Source: Chloroflexota bacterium (GTDB taxonomy: Bacteria; Chloroflexota; Anaerolineae; Anaerolineales; Villigracilaceae). Taken from it: a stretch of 64,000 nt of DNA. The notes under the pieces were generated by a model that worked only from the letters and a program-made list of their open reading frames with translations, was not told the DNA's origin and did no database searches. The stretch lies in assembly GCA_023459215.1 (NCBI GenBank), contig JAEWVF010000076.1, positions 26,200 to 90,199 on the forward strand, written 5' to 3'. Both the position numbers and the translations under genes were made by a program. This document shows positions 52,433-60,793 of the stretch, one piece after another; positions within the stretch are counted from its first letter, which is position 1; each line of letters opens with the position of its first letter.

Positions 52433-53632
52433 TTACAGTTCGCTGGTCATAATGAACTGCGGCCGCATCTCGAAATTCTCGTATTTCGGGCGATAGCGGT
52501 TGATATCGTAGAACTGGTTGACATTGACCACTTTCTTGGTGGCGGTGACAACATCCAGGGGCATGTTGTCGTAGCGCCCGTTCTTCAGCACCACCAGGCG
52601 GCCATGCACACCCTTCAGGATCAGGTCAAGGGCCAGGTTGCCAAAGGCCATCGGCACAATCGAATCAATCGCATCCGGGTCGCCGCCGCGCACCATATAG
52701 CCCAATTTCTGCTCGACCACATCCACCTTGACGCCGTTGTTGAAGCGCGGGGAAATATCCTTGATGGCTGCCCCGACCAGTTCGCCAATCCCGCCCAGTT
52801 TGGCGTGACCATAGGCATCGGTTTCCATCTTGGCGTAAACCATTTCGCCGCCTTCGAACATGGCGCCTTCTGAGACCAGCACCACCGAATAGTGGCTGGG
52901 ATTGCGGCTGCGGTCGTAAATCATCAACTCGGTCAGGTGTTCGATGTTGAACCTGTACTCGGGGATTACGCAGCGGTTGGCTGCGCCCGCCATGGTCGGC
53001 AGCATGGCCGTGAACCCGGCGTAACGCCCAAAAACCTCCAGCACCAGCATACGTTCGTGGGAACCGGCAATCGTGCGCAGGCTGTTGGTCAGTGCAATGG
53101 TGCGGGTCACGCAGGTGCTGAACCCGATGCAATAATCGGTGCCGGGCACATCGTTGTCCATTGTTTTGGGCAGGGCAACCACTTTCATGCCCTCTTTGTA
53201 CAGGCGGACGCCATAGCTAAGGGTATCGTCGCCGCCAATCGGGATCAGGTAATCAATTCCCAGGAAATCGATATTCTTGAGCACTTCAGGCGTCAGGTCA
53301 TTGCGCTCTTCGGCGTATTTATCCTGGTACTGGGCCGGCACATCCACTTTTTTCATTTTGGATGGATTGGTGCGCGAGGTGTGCAGGAAGGTGCCGCCGG
53401 TGCGGCCGGCGCGGTTGACCACTTCTTCGGTCAGGTATTGGAAATTGTTGCTATTATCCGCGTCCTTCTGGCGGACAATATCCACCAAGCCGCCCCAGCC
53501 ACGCCGAATCCCAATCACCTGGTAGCCTTCACGCAGGGCGCGGATCGTGACAGCGCGGATGGCCGGGTTCAAGCCGGGAACATCGCCGCCGCCAGTGAGA
53601 ATACCAATCACTCCTTGCTTTTTCTTGTTCAT
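52433..53632 (-). CDS. pfp: 6-phosphofructokinase, probably PPi-dependent
   Basis: 399 residues. Landmarks are ILTGGGDVPGLNPAIR (phosphate-donor loop), IPIGGDDTLSYG (132-142), ALPKTMDNDVPGTDYCIGF (catalytic Asp pair), MLVLEVFGRYAGF and VSEGAMFEGG. ATP-dependent enzymes have GGDGS and PGTIDND; the Asp in GGDDT and the Lys in PKTMDND are the signature of PPi-dependent enzymes. It phosphorylates fructose 6-phosphate, reversibly if PPi is used. GGAGG lies before ATG 53632 and TATAAT upstream. Confidence 0.85.
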   Translation of the reverse strand: MNKKKQGVIGILTGGGDVPGLNPAIRAVTIRALREGYQVIGIRRGWGGLVDIVRQKDADNSNNFQYLTEEVVNRAGRTGGTFLHTSRTNPSKMKKVDVPAQYQDKYAEERNDLTPEVLKNIDFLGIDYLIPIGGDDTLSYGVRLYKEGMKVVALPKTMDNDVPGTDYCIGFSTCVTRTIALTNSLRTIAGSHERMLVLEVFGRYAGFTAMLPTMAGAANRCVIPEYRFNIEHLTELMIYDRSRNPSHYSVVLVSEGAMFEGGEMVYAKMETDAYGHAKLGGIGELVGAAIKDISPRFNNGVKVDVVEQKLGYMVRGGDPDAIDSIVPMAFGNLALDLILKGVHGRLVVLKNGRYDNMPLDVVTATKKVVNVNQFYDINRYRPKYENFEMRPQFIMTSEL

Positions 53633-53683
53633 TGTGAGCCTCCATTTTGGATATGCGGAATAATGCCTGCGAATATTATATAA

Positions 53684-53742
53684 TGCCCGCGCCTAAAAAT
53701 TTCATTCTCTTCTGAAAGAAAAGATATTTTTAGGCGCGGGCA
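53684..53742. repeat. Perfect 17-bp inverted repeat between pfp and rarD
   Basis: Arms 53684-53700 (TGCCCGCGCCTAAAAAT) and 53726-53742 pair exactly around a 25-base loop that itself contains TTCTTTC/GAAAGAA-like pairing. It lies between the rarD stop and the pfp promoter and may end the rarD transcript. Confidence 0.65.
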
Positions 53743-53766
53743 AGGCAAATCTCATGGGGCAATCGG

Positions 53767-54666
53767 CTACATCTCGATTGGGACTTCCGGCAGCGGCGGG
53801 CGGCGGGTCTGGTAAAAACTTTCGGCGGCAAAAGTTAACAGGCCGAGCCAGACAATCCCAAAGCCAATCAACTGTTGGAAGGAAAAAGGTTCCTTGTAGA
53901 TAAAAACGCCCAGCAGGAACTGCATGGTCGGGGCCAGGTACTGCATCAGGCCGATCATCGTCAACGGGATGCGATGGGCCGCCCCCGCAAACATCAACAG
54001 CGGAATGGTGGTCACCACCCCGGCGCCAATCATCAGCACGTCGGAAACCGCGCCGGTGTGCAGGAAAGCCGCCGCGCCCGAAACTTCCGCAAAAACGAGA
54101 TAAAACACAGCCGGGATGAACAAAATACCCGTTTCCAGGGTCAGGCCAAAAACGGAGCTGAACGGGGCCAGCTTTTTGACCAGGCCATAAAAGCCGAACG
54201 AAAAGGCCAGGGTCAACGCAATCCAGGGCAAGCGTCCGTAGGAAATGGTCAGGTAAATGACGCCAATCGCCGCCAGCGCAACCGGAATCCACTGCAAGGG
54301 CCGCAGGCGCTCACGGAAGAAAATCATGCCCAGGACAACGCTGATCAGGGGATTGATGAAGTATCCCAGGCTGGTTTCGACGATAAATCCGGCATTGACG
54401 GACCAAACATACACCAGCCAGTTCACCCCAATCAGAACTGCCGCCAGCGCATAAATGCGCAGGGTTTTCAGGTCATTTAGTTTTTGACGCAGCGCGCCAA
54501 ACTGCCCGGTTAAAGCTAAAACCACGGCCAGCAAAACAAATGACCAGGCGATGCGGTGTCCGAGCAACTGCAAGGCGGGCACATGTTGCAGGTATTTCCA
54601 ATAAATAGGAAAAAGCCCCCAGCTAAAGTACGCGCCCAGGGCCAGAAGCAGTCCTTTTCGATCCAT
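53767..54666 (-). CDS. rarD: RarD-type EamA transporter
   Basis: 299 residues from ATG 54666 (AGGAGA upstream; the frame is open 33 codons further but without a ribosome site). Ten membrane helices in two EamA repeats. The start GLLLALGAYFSWGLFPIYWK and the segment LGHRIAWSFVLL are characteristic of RarD. Substrate unknown; the family is linked to export of small metabolites or drugs. Confidence 0.88.
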   Translation of the reverse strand: MDRKGLLLALGAYFSWGLFPIYWKYLQHVPALQLLGHRIAWSFVLLAVVLALTGQFGALRQKLNDLKTLRIYALAAVLIGVNWLVYVWSVNAGFIVETSLGYFINPLISVVLGMIFFRERLRPLQWIPVALAAIGVIYLTISYGRLPWIALTLAFSFGFYGLVKKLAPFSSVFGLTLETGILFIPAVFYLVFAEVSGAAAFLHTGAVSDVLMIGAGVVTTIPLLMFAGAAHRIPLTMIGLMQYLAPTMQFLLGVFIYKEPFSFQQLIGFGIVWLGLLTFAAESFYQTRRPPLPEVPIEM

Positions 54667-54813
54667 CGTGTCTCCTGAAAGATAATTGTCTAAGTATATC
54701 ACTGCGCCTCGCCACAGTGAACTTCTCCGCTCAAGGCCAAACGCGCCTGCGCAAAATACACGCAACCCGGTATATAATAATAAATATCATCACCCAACCA
54801 AAAGGAGCGCAGC

Positions 54814-56973
54814 ATGAGACAAATCATCGGCCCGGACATTAGTTTCTACCAGGATGAACCATCCACCCCGCAAGGGGTCGACTTTGTCAAGATGCGCTCC
54901 ATCTCCGATTACCTGATTGTGCGCGCCGGACAAAACCTGTGGGTTGATTCGCGCTTTGCCTACCACTGGAGCGAGTCAAAGCGCGTCCGCCTGCCGCGCG
55001 GCTCGTACTGGTTCTATGACAGCCGCGCCGATCCCAAGAAGCAGGCGGAACTGTGGGTGCAAACCCTGGGCAGCGATCTCGGCGAATTGCCGCTCTGGGC
55101 CGATTTCGAAGAAAAATACGGCGGTCCATACAAAGGCTGGCAAAATTGGTATGTTTTCCTTGAGCGGATCAGAACCCTGGTCGGCAGCAAAGAGATTGGC
55201 ATTTACACCGCCTATTACTACTGGCGCGACAACGCCCCCAACGCCAATTCCCAGGCCGCCAGCCTGGAATATTTCCATAGGTATCCGCTCTGGATCGCCC
55301 ATTACAACGCCCAAAAACCGCTGGTTCCCAAGCCCTGGGCCGAGGCCGAATGGCTGCTCTGGCAATACACCGAAAAAGGCGATGGCAAGCTGTATGGCGT
55401 CGAAAGCAAACAAATCGACCTGAACTACTTCAACGGCGATGAAGCGGCCTTCAAGAGGCGCTTCAACCTGAGCGACGAGCCTTCGGTTTACAAATTCAGG
55501 GTTGATTTGAGCGTGCGCGAAGGGCCTGCCGCCACGTTCAACAGCCTCGGCGTTTTGAAACAGGACGATGTTGTCACCCAACTCAGCATCGCGCCCGATA
55601 ATAACTGGATCCAGGTCAAGCGCGAAGATGACCTGACCGGCTGGATCAGCAAGAGCCACCTCGTGGAAATCCCGGCGGTTCCCGACCCAGACCCGGATCC
55701 AGACCCCGATCCTGATCCTGACCCCGATCCGGACCCGAACCCCAATCCGGGCACCGGACGTCAGTACCGCGTCACAGCCACCTCGCTGCGCGTCCGCAGC
55801 GGGCCGGGAACAACCTTTGGCATCATCGGCGGGCTGAGCCTGAACGAAATCGTCGATGAGCTTTCGGTCAGCCCCGACAAGAATTGGGTTGAAATGCGCA
55901 ACAAGGCCGGCCTGGAAGGCTGGTGCGCCAGCGAATACCTGCTGTTGCTCGACAGCACTCCCCCGCCCGACCCAGACCCGGATCCAGACCCCGATCCGCA
56001 ACCCAACCAGTTTCCCTGGTATCGGGTGACGACTGCCTCGCTGCTGGTGCGTCAGGGGCCTGGCACCTCCTTCGCCGCGATTGGCAACCTGGTCAAGGAT
56101 GATACGGTCGCCTCGATCAGCGCCGATAACGGCTCCGGCTGGATCCAGATTGTCCGCCTGGATGGTATGAGCGGCTGGTGTTCGAAAACCTACCTGACCA
56201 GCATCGGCCTGGAACAGCCCAAATCCATCCGCCAGCGCTTTTTCCTGGGCGCAACCTACTTCCGGCGCGAATACAGCACCCCGCGCCAGATTGTGGCGCA
56301 TGTCCTGGCGCTCGACCTGCAAGCCGCCAAATATTCCTTCTTCGTCACCCCTGAGAGCGCAGGCGGCGGGGTTTCCTGCACCCGCACCACCTCGCGTTTC
56401 CTGGCCGAGTTCAAACAGCAGATTGCCATCAACGGCGACGGTTTTACCTACCTGCCCGGCGGCGCTGCGCCCATCTGCGCCAGCGGCGACCCGGTCAAGG
56501 TCAACGGTTATGCAGCCTCGCAAGGGAAAATCTACAATAGCACCGCCGCCGCAACCATCTACATGAACGCCAACCAGGAAGTTACCCTGGAGAAACCCAA
56601 GGGCAACATCTACAACGCTGTATCCGGCGACCGAATCATCCTGCGCGCAGGGAAACGGGTTACAGACCTGGCCGTGGACGTGCCCGCGCCGCGCACTGCC
56701 ATCGGCCTGACCCAAAATGGGCGCGGATTAATCCTGATGATTATCGATGGCCGCCAGCCCGGTTACAGCCAGGGCGTCAACCTGCACGAACTGGTCGACA
56801 TGTTGGTCGCTTTTGGCGCTTATGGCGGCATCAACATGGACGGCGGCGGTTCGTCGACCCTGGTGGTTAGCGGTCCCGATAACAACCCGCGTGTGCTGAA
56901 CAAGCCCATCGACAGCAATGTGCCCGGCAAGGAACGCGCCGTGGCCAATCACCTTGGGATCGTCATCAAATAA
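54814..56973 (+). CDS. GH25-like muramidase - SH3 x3 - phosphodiester glycosidase
   Basis: 719 residues. Residues 1-220 are a GH25-type lysozyme fold with GPDISFYQ (D8) and LWADFEEKY (D97, E99). Three bacterial SH3 domains (about 228-290, 316-382, 402-465) are separated by Asp-Pro repeat linkers (PDPDPDP types). The C-terminal 240 residues match the phosphodiester glycosidase (NAGPA-like) domain with CTRTTSRFLAEF, AINGDGF and the hallmark NMDGGGSSTLVV. It would act on cell-wall or surface glycans, yet no signal peptide is seen at MRQIIGPDIS; ribosome site AAAGGAG and the promoter support this start. Release may be by lysis or a non-classical route. Confidence 0.82.
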   Translation: MRQIIGPDISFYQDEPSTPQGVDFVKMRSISDYLIVRAGQNLWVDSRFAYHWSESKRVRLPRGSYWFYDSRADPKKQAELWVQTLGSDLGELPLWADFEEKYGGPYKGWQNWYVFLERIRTLVGSKEIGIYTAYYYWRDNAPNANSQAASLEYFHRYPLWIAHYNAQKPLVPKPWAEAEWLLWQYTEKGDGKLYGVESKQIDLNYFNGDEAAFKRRFNLSDEPSVYKFRVDLSVREGPAATFNSLGVLKQDDVVTQLSIAPDNNWIQVKREDDLTGWISKSHLVEIPAVPDPDPDPDPDPDPDPDPDPNPNPGTGRQYRVTATSLRVRSGPGTTFGIIGGLSLNEIVDELSVSPDKNWVEMRNKAGLEGWCASEYLLLLDSTPPPDPDPDPDPDPQPNQFPWYRVTTASLLVRQGPGTSFAAIGNLVKDDTVASISADNGSGWIQIVRLDGMSGWCSKTYLTSIGLEQPKSIRQRFFLGATYFRREYSTPRQIVAHVLALDLQAAKYSFFVTPESAGGGVSCTRTTSRFLAEFKQQIAINGDGFTYLPGGAAPICASGDPVKVNGYAASQGKIYNSTAAATIYMNANQEVTLEKPKGNIYNAVSGDRIILRAGKRVTDLAVDVPAPRTAIGLTQNGRGLILMIIDGRQPGYSQGVNLHELVDMLVAFGAYGGINMDGGGSSTLVVSGPDNNPRVLNKPIDSNVPGKERAVANHLGIVIK

Positions 56974-56976
56974 AAG

Positions 56977-57798
56977 ATGGATTTCCCGGCGCTTTTCACT
57001 TTCTCACAGTCTTCCCTGCAAGATTACGCCGATTGCGCCCGCCGCTTCCAACTGCGCTACCTGGAGCGGCTGGCGTGGCCGGCCATCGAAACCGAACCAA
57101 CCCTTGAGAACGAGCGCCGCCAGCAGGCCGGGCAACTCTTCCACCGCCTGGCGCAGCAGGCCCTGGTTGGTATCCCGCTCGACAAGCTGGAAAAACTGGC
57201 CGGCAGCCCCGAACTGGCGAAGTGGTGGCAAAATTTCAGCGCGGATTATCCAAACATAGCCCGCGCCGCAAAACTTTACCCCGAACTGACGCTTTCAGCC
57301 CCGCTGGGCGGCTACCGCCTGACCGCCAAATTCGACCTGGTCGCCGTTAACGAGGGCAAAGCCAGCCTGTACGATTGGAAAACCTACCACAAACGCCCGC
57401 GCAACGAGACGCTGGCCCTGCGCTGGCAGACGCGCGCCTATCGCTGGCTGCTGGCCGAGGCCGGAAAGCACCTCAACGACGGGAAAAATTTTGCGCCGGA
57501 AGATATCGAAATGATCTACTGGTTCACCGAATTCCCCGACCAGCCCGCCCGCTTCCCGTACAATGCCGGGCAGTTCGAACGCGACCGGGCCGGGCTGGAA
57601 AAAATCATCGCGGAAATCAGCCAGGCCGCGGAATTCCCAAAAGTGAACGAGAGCGATACCGAAAAAACCTGCCGCTTCTGCACCTATCGTTCCTACTGTG
57701 CGCGCGGCGCTTCAGCCGGCGACTGGCGCGAGGCCGAGATTGAAGCCGAGACCATGCCCGAAATCAGGCTGGATCAAATCGCTGAAATAGAACTTTAG
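56977..57798 (+). CDS. Cas4/RecB-like PD-(D/E)XK nuclease with iron-sulfur cysteines
   Basis: 273 residues, 3 bases after the previous stop. Nuclease motifs: GQLFHRLAQQ (His), TAKFDLVAV (Asp), LYDWKTY (DxK) and WQTRAYRWLL (QxxxY). Four cysteines, one at C20 (YADCARRF) and three in CRFCTYRSYC near residue 235, have the layout of the [4Fe-4S] cluster in Cas4, AddB and Dna2-like nucleases. No cas genes or CRISPR array are seen here, so a repair role (5'-3' or end-processing nuclease) is more likely. Confidence 0.85.
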   Translation: MDFPALFTFSQSSLQDYADCARRFQLRYLERLAWPAIETEPTLENERRQQAGQLFHRLAQQALVGIPLDKLEKLAGSPELAKWWQNFSADYPNIARAAKLYPELTLSAPLGGYRLTAKFDLVAVNEGKASLYDWKTYHKRPRNETLALRWQTRAYRWLLAEAGKHLNDGKNFAPEDIEMIYWFTEFPDQPARFPYNAGQFERDRAGLEKIIAEISQAAEFPKVNESDTEKTCRFCTYRSYCARGASAGDWREAEIEAETMPEIRLDQIAEIEL

Positions 57799-57824
57799 TG
57801 GAAAGCTGACGCTACTTTTTGTAA

Positions 57825-57883
57825 ACGACCCTTGACATACGTCAGGGGTCGTTGTATACTCTCTCTTGTAAAGCAGGCTTTAC
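57825..57883 (+). promoter_or_regulatory. Promoter with two palindromic operators
   Basis: TTGACA (57832-57837), a 17-base spacer and TATACT (57855-57860). The dyad 57825-57852 (11 of 12 pairs) covers the -35 box. A second exact dyad GTAAAGC-AG-GCTTTAC (57868-57883) covers the expected start of transcription. The Xre-type regulator encoded at 58304 is the natural candidate to bind. Confidence 0.75.
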
Positions 57884-57923
57884 TTAATGTCAACAAATAA
57901 TTACTTTTCTCAAGGAGATTTTG

Positions 57924-58307
57924 ATGATGAACAAAGCTGCAAAACGTTATCTGCGCGAATTCGGTTTGAGCATGGCCGCCTATGTGATCCTGATTTTTGC
58001 ATCGGCCCTCACTGTTCCCAAAATGGCAGATTCGCCGTGGCGCACCCTGCTTGCGTTGTCGCCCGTAGTTCCTGCTATTTTCATGGTGTTCGCCTTTGTC
58101 CGTTACCTGAACGATATCGACGAGCTTCAACAGCGCATCCAACTCATGGCGATTGGGTTTGCCGCCGGCGCAACAGGCCTGACCACCTTCGCCTATGGCT
58201 TTCTTGAAATCATCGGCTTCCCGCACCTGCCCATGATCTGGATTTTCCCCATGCTGGTTTTACTTTGGGGCTTAGGGACAGCTTATTTTTCGAGGAAATA
58301 CCAATGA
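57924..58307 (+). CDS. Small four-helix membrane protein
   Basis: 127 residues from ATG 57924 (AAGGAG 7 bases upstream; a second ATG follows at once). Four membrane helices: VILIFASALTV, LLALSPVVPAIFMVFAFVRY, LMAIGFAAGATGLTTFAYGF and MIWIFPMLVLLWGLG. A short acidic loop NDIDELQQRIQ sits between helices 2 and 3. The gene overlaps the Xre-type regulator by 4 bases. This pairing of an integral membrane protein with a small HTH_3 regulator is common in bacteria; function unknown. Confidence 0.75.
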   Translation: MMNKAAKRYLREFGLSMAAYVILIFASALTVPKMADSPWRTLLALSPVVPAIFMVFAFVRYLNDIDELQQRIQLMAIGFAAGATGLTTFAYGFLEIIGFPHLPMIWIFPMLVLLWGLGTAYFSRKYQ

Positions 58308-58507
58308 AAAACAGGTTAAAAGTGCTGCGCGCCGAAAGGGATTGGTCCCAGGCAGACCTGGCCGAGAAACTGGATGTTTCGCGCCAGACCGTCAACGCCA
58401 TCGAGACAGGAAAATACGATCCCAGCCTGCCGCTGGCCTTCAAAATTGCGGGGTTGTTTGGCCTGCGCATCGAAGATGTCTTTTTCCCCGCGGCAGAAAC
58501 CGACTGA
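58304..58507 (+). CDS. Xre-family small HTH regulator
   Basis: 67 residues from ATG 58304 (ATGA overlap with the membrane protein gene). It is nearly all helix-turn-helix: LKVLRAERDWSQADLAEKLD, then VSRQTVNAIETGKYDPSL. Of the YozG/YgzD type, small stand-alone regulators that often repress their own operon. The two dyads in the operon promoter are likely targets. Confidence 0.88.
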   Translation: MKNRLKVLRAERDWSQADLAEKLDVSRQTVNAIETGKYDPSLPLAFKIAGLFGLRIEDVFFPAAETD

Positions 58508-58584
58508 CAGGCTTTGCCAACCAGAAACATTGGTTTTGGATTATGATTTTTACAATCTGGTAAGCGATTCGTACAAAAGGCAGT

Positions 58585-58621
58585 AAAATCAAAGTCGTAA
58601 CGCTACGGCTTTGATTTTTTT
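58585..58621. terminator. Intrinsic terminator
   Basis: Stem AAAATCAAAG-T-CGTA / TACG-G-CTTTGATTTT (one G-U-type pair) with loop ACGC and a T-run. It ends the Xre operon. Confidence 0.85.
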
Positions 58622-58651
58622 ATAACCATTGCCCGAAAAGATTGCAGGCCT

Positions 58652-59134
58652 ATGAACCCAGAAATAAAGCCAAAAACAATTGCAGCCTCACGCGTTTCAC
58701 TGGCCCAGTTGATGCAGCCCGAACACGCCAACAACCTCGGCAATGTGCATGGCGGCTACATCATGAAACTGGCCGATGAGTGCGCCGCGCTGGCTTGCAT
58801 GCGCCATGCCGGGAAGCGCTGCGTCACCGTGGCCATCGACCGCATGACTTTTCGCCAGCCCATCCGCATTGGCGACCTGGTCACGCTGACCGCCGAAGTA
58901 ACTTACGCCGGGCGCTCTTCGATGGAAGCCGAAGTACATGTGGTCGCCGAAAACCCGCTGACCGGGGAGCAGACTCATACCAACAATGCTTACCTGGTTT
59001 TTGTCGCCCTCAACGAGGATGGCAGCCGCGCCACCGTCCCGGCGCTGGTGGCTGCCGATGAGGAAGAAGCGCAGCGCATGCAGGCCGCCAAACTGCGCCA
59101 GCAGGAACGCTTGAAACAGGCAAAATCCGTATGA
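58652..59134 (+). CDS. Acyl-CoA thioesterase (hotdog fold)
   Basis: 160 residues. Hotdog landmarks: LMQPEHANNLGNVHGGYIMK (catalytic Asn/His-Gly-Gly region), DRMTFRQPIRIGDLVTL and VHVVAENPLTGE, as in the YciA/ACOT family hydrolysing acyl-CoA. The C terminus is a charged helix. It overlaps the next gene by 4 bases (ATGA), so it is co-translated with the ATPase although no functional link is obvious. Confidence 0.87.
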   Translation: MNPEIKPKTIAASRVSLAQLMQPEHANNLGNVHGGYIMKLADECAALACMRHAGKRCVTVAIDRMTFRQPIRIGDLVTLTAEVTYAGRSSMEAEVHVVAENPLTGEQTHTNNAYLVFVALNEDGSRATVPALVAADEEEAQRMQAAKLRQQERLKQAKSV

Positions 59135-60327
59135 GTGAGACCGAATCCACCCCCGCCCCCGCCCCCGCCCAGCCACAGGATGGCGAAGTCGTATCCTCCT
59201 TTCGCTCGCTGAAAGAGCTGATCAACGTTGCCTCGAACAAAGCCATTTTGCAGGGAATCGCCGAAATGGGCGATTCCGGCGTGGCCGAGGCCCTGCCGTT
59301 CCCCTTCCTGGCCCTGGTCGGCCAGAATGAGATGAAACTGGCCCTGTTGCTCGGGCTGATCAACCCCAACATCGGCGGGATTTTGCTGGTCGGCCCGCGC
59401 GGCACCGGCAAAACCACTGCGGTGCGTTCGCTGCTCGAACTGCTGCCCAGCGTCGAACGTTCGACCTGCTTCTACGGCTGCACCCCCGAAGATGTTGAAA
59501 CCGGCGGCATCGACGCCATTTGCCCGGAATGCGCCAAGAAATACGCCGAGGGCAAATCCCTGACTGCGCCCGACCGGGTGCGGCTGGTCGAACTGCCGCT
59601 CAATTCGCGTCTCGATGACGTTGTCGGCGGCATCGACGAGCGCGCGGCCATCCACGAGCGTTTGCGGCTGCGGCGCGGCATCCTGGCCCAGGCCGACCGC
59701 AACCTGCTCTACATCGACGAAATCAACCTGCTCTCCGACGAAGTCATGGACGCCATCCTGGACGCCGCCGCCCAGGGCATCTACACCGTCCGCCGCGGCC
59801 CGGTCTCGGCCACCTATCGCGCCCGCTTCGTGCTGATTGGCTCAATGAACCCGGAAGAGGGCAAGCTGCGCCCGCAAATCCTCGACCGCTTCGGCCTGCG
59901 CCTGATCGTGCGCGGATTGGAAGACGCCGCAGAGCGCCTCGAAGCCTACCGCCGGGTGCAGGCCTACCTGTCCAACCCGCGCGCCATGATCGCAGCCTAT
60001 GCCGAAGAAAGCCTGCAAGCTGCCGCCGACATTCAGGAAGCGCGCCAGCGTCTGCGCTCAGTCAGCCTGCCCGACGAACTGGCCACCCACGCCATCCACC
60101 TGATCCAGCAGATGGGCATCGACAGCCTGCGGGCCGAAATCACCTGGTTCGAAGCCGCCCGCGCTTACGCCGCCGCCGACAACCGCAGCGAAGTCAACCC
60201 ATCCGACCTGGCTGCCATCGCCCCGATGTGCCTGCGCCTGCGCCGCTCGGTGTTCATGGCCGAATATTTCAAAGACCAGGCCAGCGAAGAAGATGAAATG
60301 CAGAAATTATTGCAAGGCCTTCAGTAA
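59131..60327 (+). CDS. ChlI/MoxR-type AAA ATPase
   Basis: 398 residues. Walker A is GPRGTGKTT (88-96), Walker B LLYIDEINLL and sensor-1 FVLIGSMNPEEG, followed by an Arg finger region LRPQILDRFGLRL. It matches the BchI/ChlI subunit of Mg-chelatase and closely related ATPases. A CxxC in DAICPECAKKY is typical of ChlI-like proteins. The N-terminal 20 residues are Ala/Pro rich. No ChlD or ChlH partner is visible in the window, so a chelatase role cannot be stated; a partner with a vWA domain is expected elsewhere. Confidence 0.82.
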   Translation: MSETESTPAPAPAQPQDGEVVSSFRSLKELINVASNKAILQGIAEMGDSGVAEALPFPFLALVGQNEMKLALLLGLINPNIGGILLVGPRGTGKTTAVRSLLELLPSVERSTCFYGCTPEDVETGGIDAICPECAKKYAEGKSLTAPDRVRLVELPLNSRLDDVVGGIDERAAIHERLRLRRGILAQADRNLLYIDEINLLSDEVMDAILDAAAQGIYTVRRGPVSATYRARFVLIGSMNPEEGKLRPQILDRFGLRLIVRGLEDAAERLEAYRRVQAYLSNPRAMIAAYAEESLQAAADIQEARQRLRSVSLPDELATHAIHLIQQMGIDSLRAEITWFEAARAYAAADNRSEVNPSDLAAIAPMCLRLRRSVFMAEYFKDQASEEDEMQKLLQGLQ

Positions 60328-60346
60328 CCAACGATTGAATTTCCCC

Positions 60347-60793
60347 ATGCCCGCCCAGTTCCGCCCCTACCAGCCCACAGACCGGGAAACCTGCCTGGCG
60401 CTTTTTGATGGCAATACCCCGCCCTATTTCGACCCATCCGAGCGTGCCGGTTTCGAAAGTTTCCTCGAGCGTCAGCCCTGTCCCTTTTTCGTGCTCGAAC
60501 AGGACGGCCAGGTGCTTGCCTGCGGCGGCTATGGCCGCCAGGATAACGGCGATATCGTCCTGGCCTGGGGCATGGTGCGCCGCGACCTGCACAAACACGG
60601 CCTGGGCAGTTTGCTGCTGGCCAAGCGCATCGAAAAAATCCTGCAGGATGACCCCCAGGCGCATATCGTCATCGACACCAGTCAGCACAGCCAGGCTTTT
60701 TTCGAGCGCCAGGGTTTTCGCGTCACCGGCGGACAGGAAAACTACTACGGCCCCGGCCTGCACCGCGTTGATATGGAGTACAGCCTGGCATGA
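60347..60793 (+). CDS. GNAT-family acetyltransferase
   Basis: 148 residues from ATG 60347. The acetyl-CoA site is the MVRRDLHKHGLGSLLLAKRI region (V-x-x-x-x-x-x-x-G-x-G form). The C-terminal strand SQAFFERQGFRVTGGQENYY is typical of GNAT enzymes. It overlaps the glycosyltransferase start by 4 bases. The substrate is unknown. Confidence 0.85.
   Translation: MPAQFRPYQPTDRETCLALFDGNTPPYFDPSERAGFESFLERQPCPFFVLEQDGQVLACGGYGRQDNGDIVLAWGMVRRDLHKHGLGSLLLAKRIEKILQDDPQAHIVIDTSQHSQAFFERQGFRVTGGQENYYGPGLHRVDMEYSLA

Noticed and set aside
52892..53683. 263-codon plus-strand open frame opposite the phosphofructokinase gene
   Set aside because: Shadow frame; no domain and no promoter or ribosome site.
55684..56005. 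Possible CRISPR-like or satellite repeat
   Set aside because: The repeated GAYCCN words encode Asp-Pro linkers of a multidomain protein; there are no spacers.
54976..56715. 579-codon open frame on the minus strand opposite the GH25-SH3 protein gene
   Set aside because: It is the antisense mirror of a GC-rich gene with Asp-Pro repeats; the plus-strand frame has clear domains and a ribosome site.
56977..57798. Cas4 of a CRISPR system
   Set aside because: The nuclease resembles Cas4, but no repeat-spacer array or other cas gene is visible in the window; a repair nuclease is more likely.
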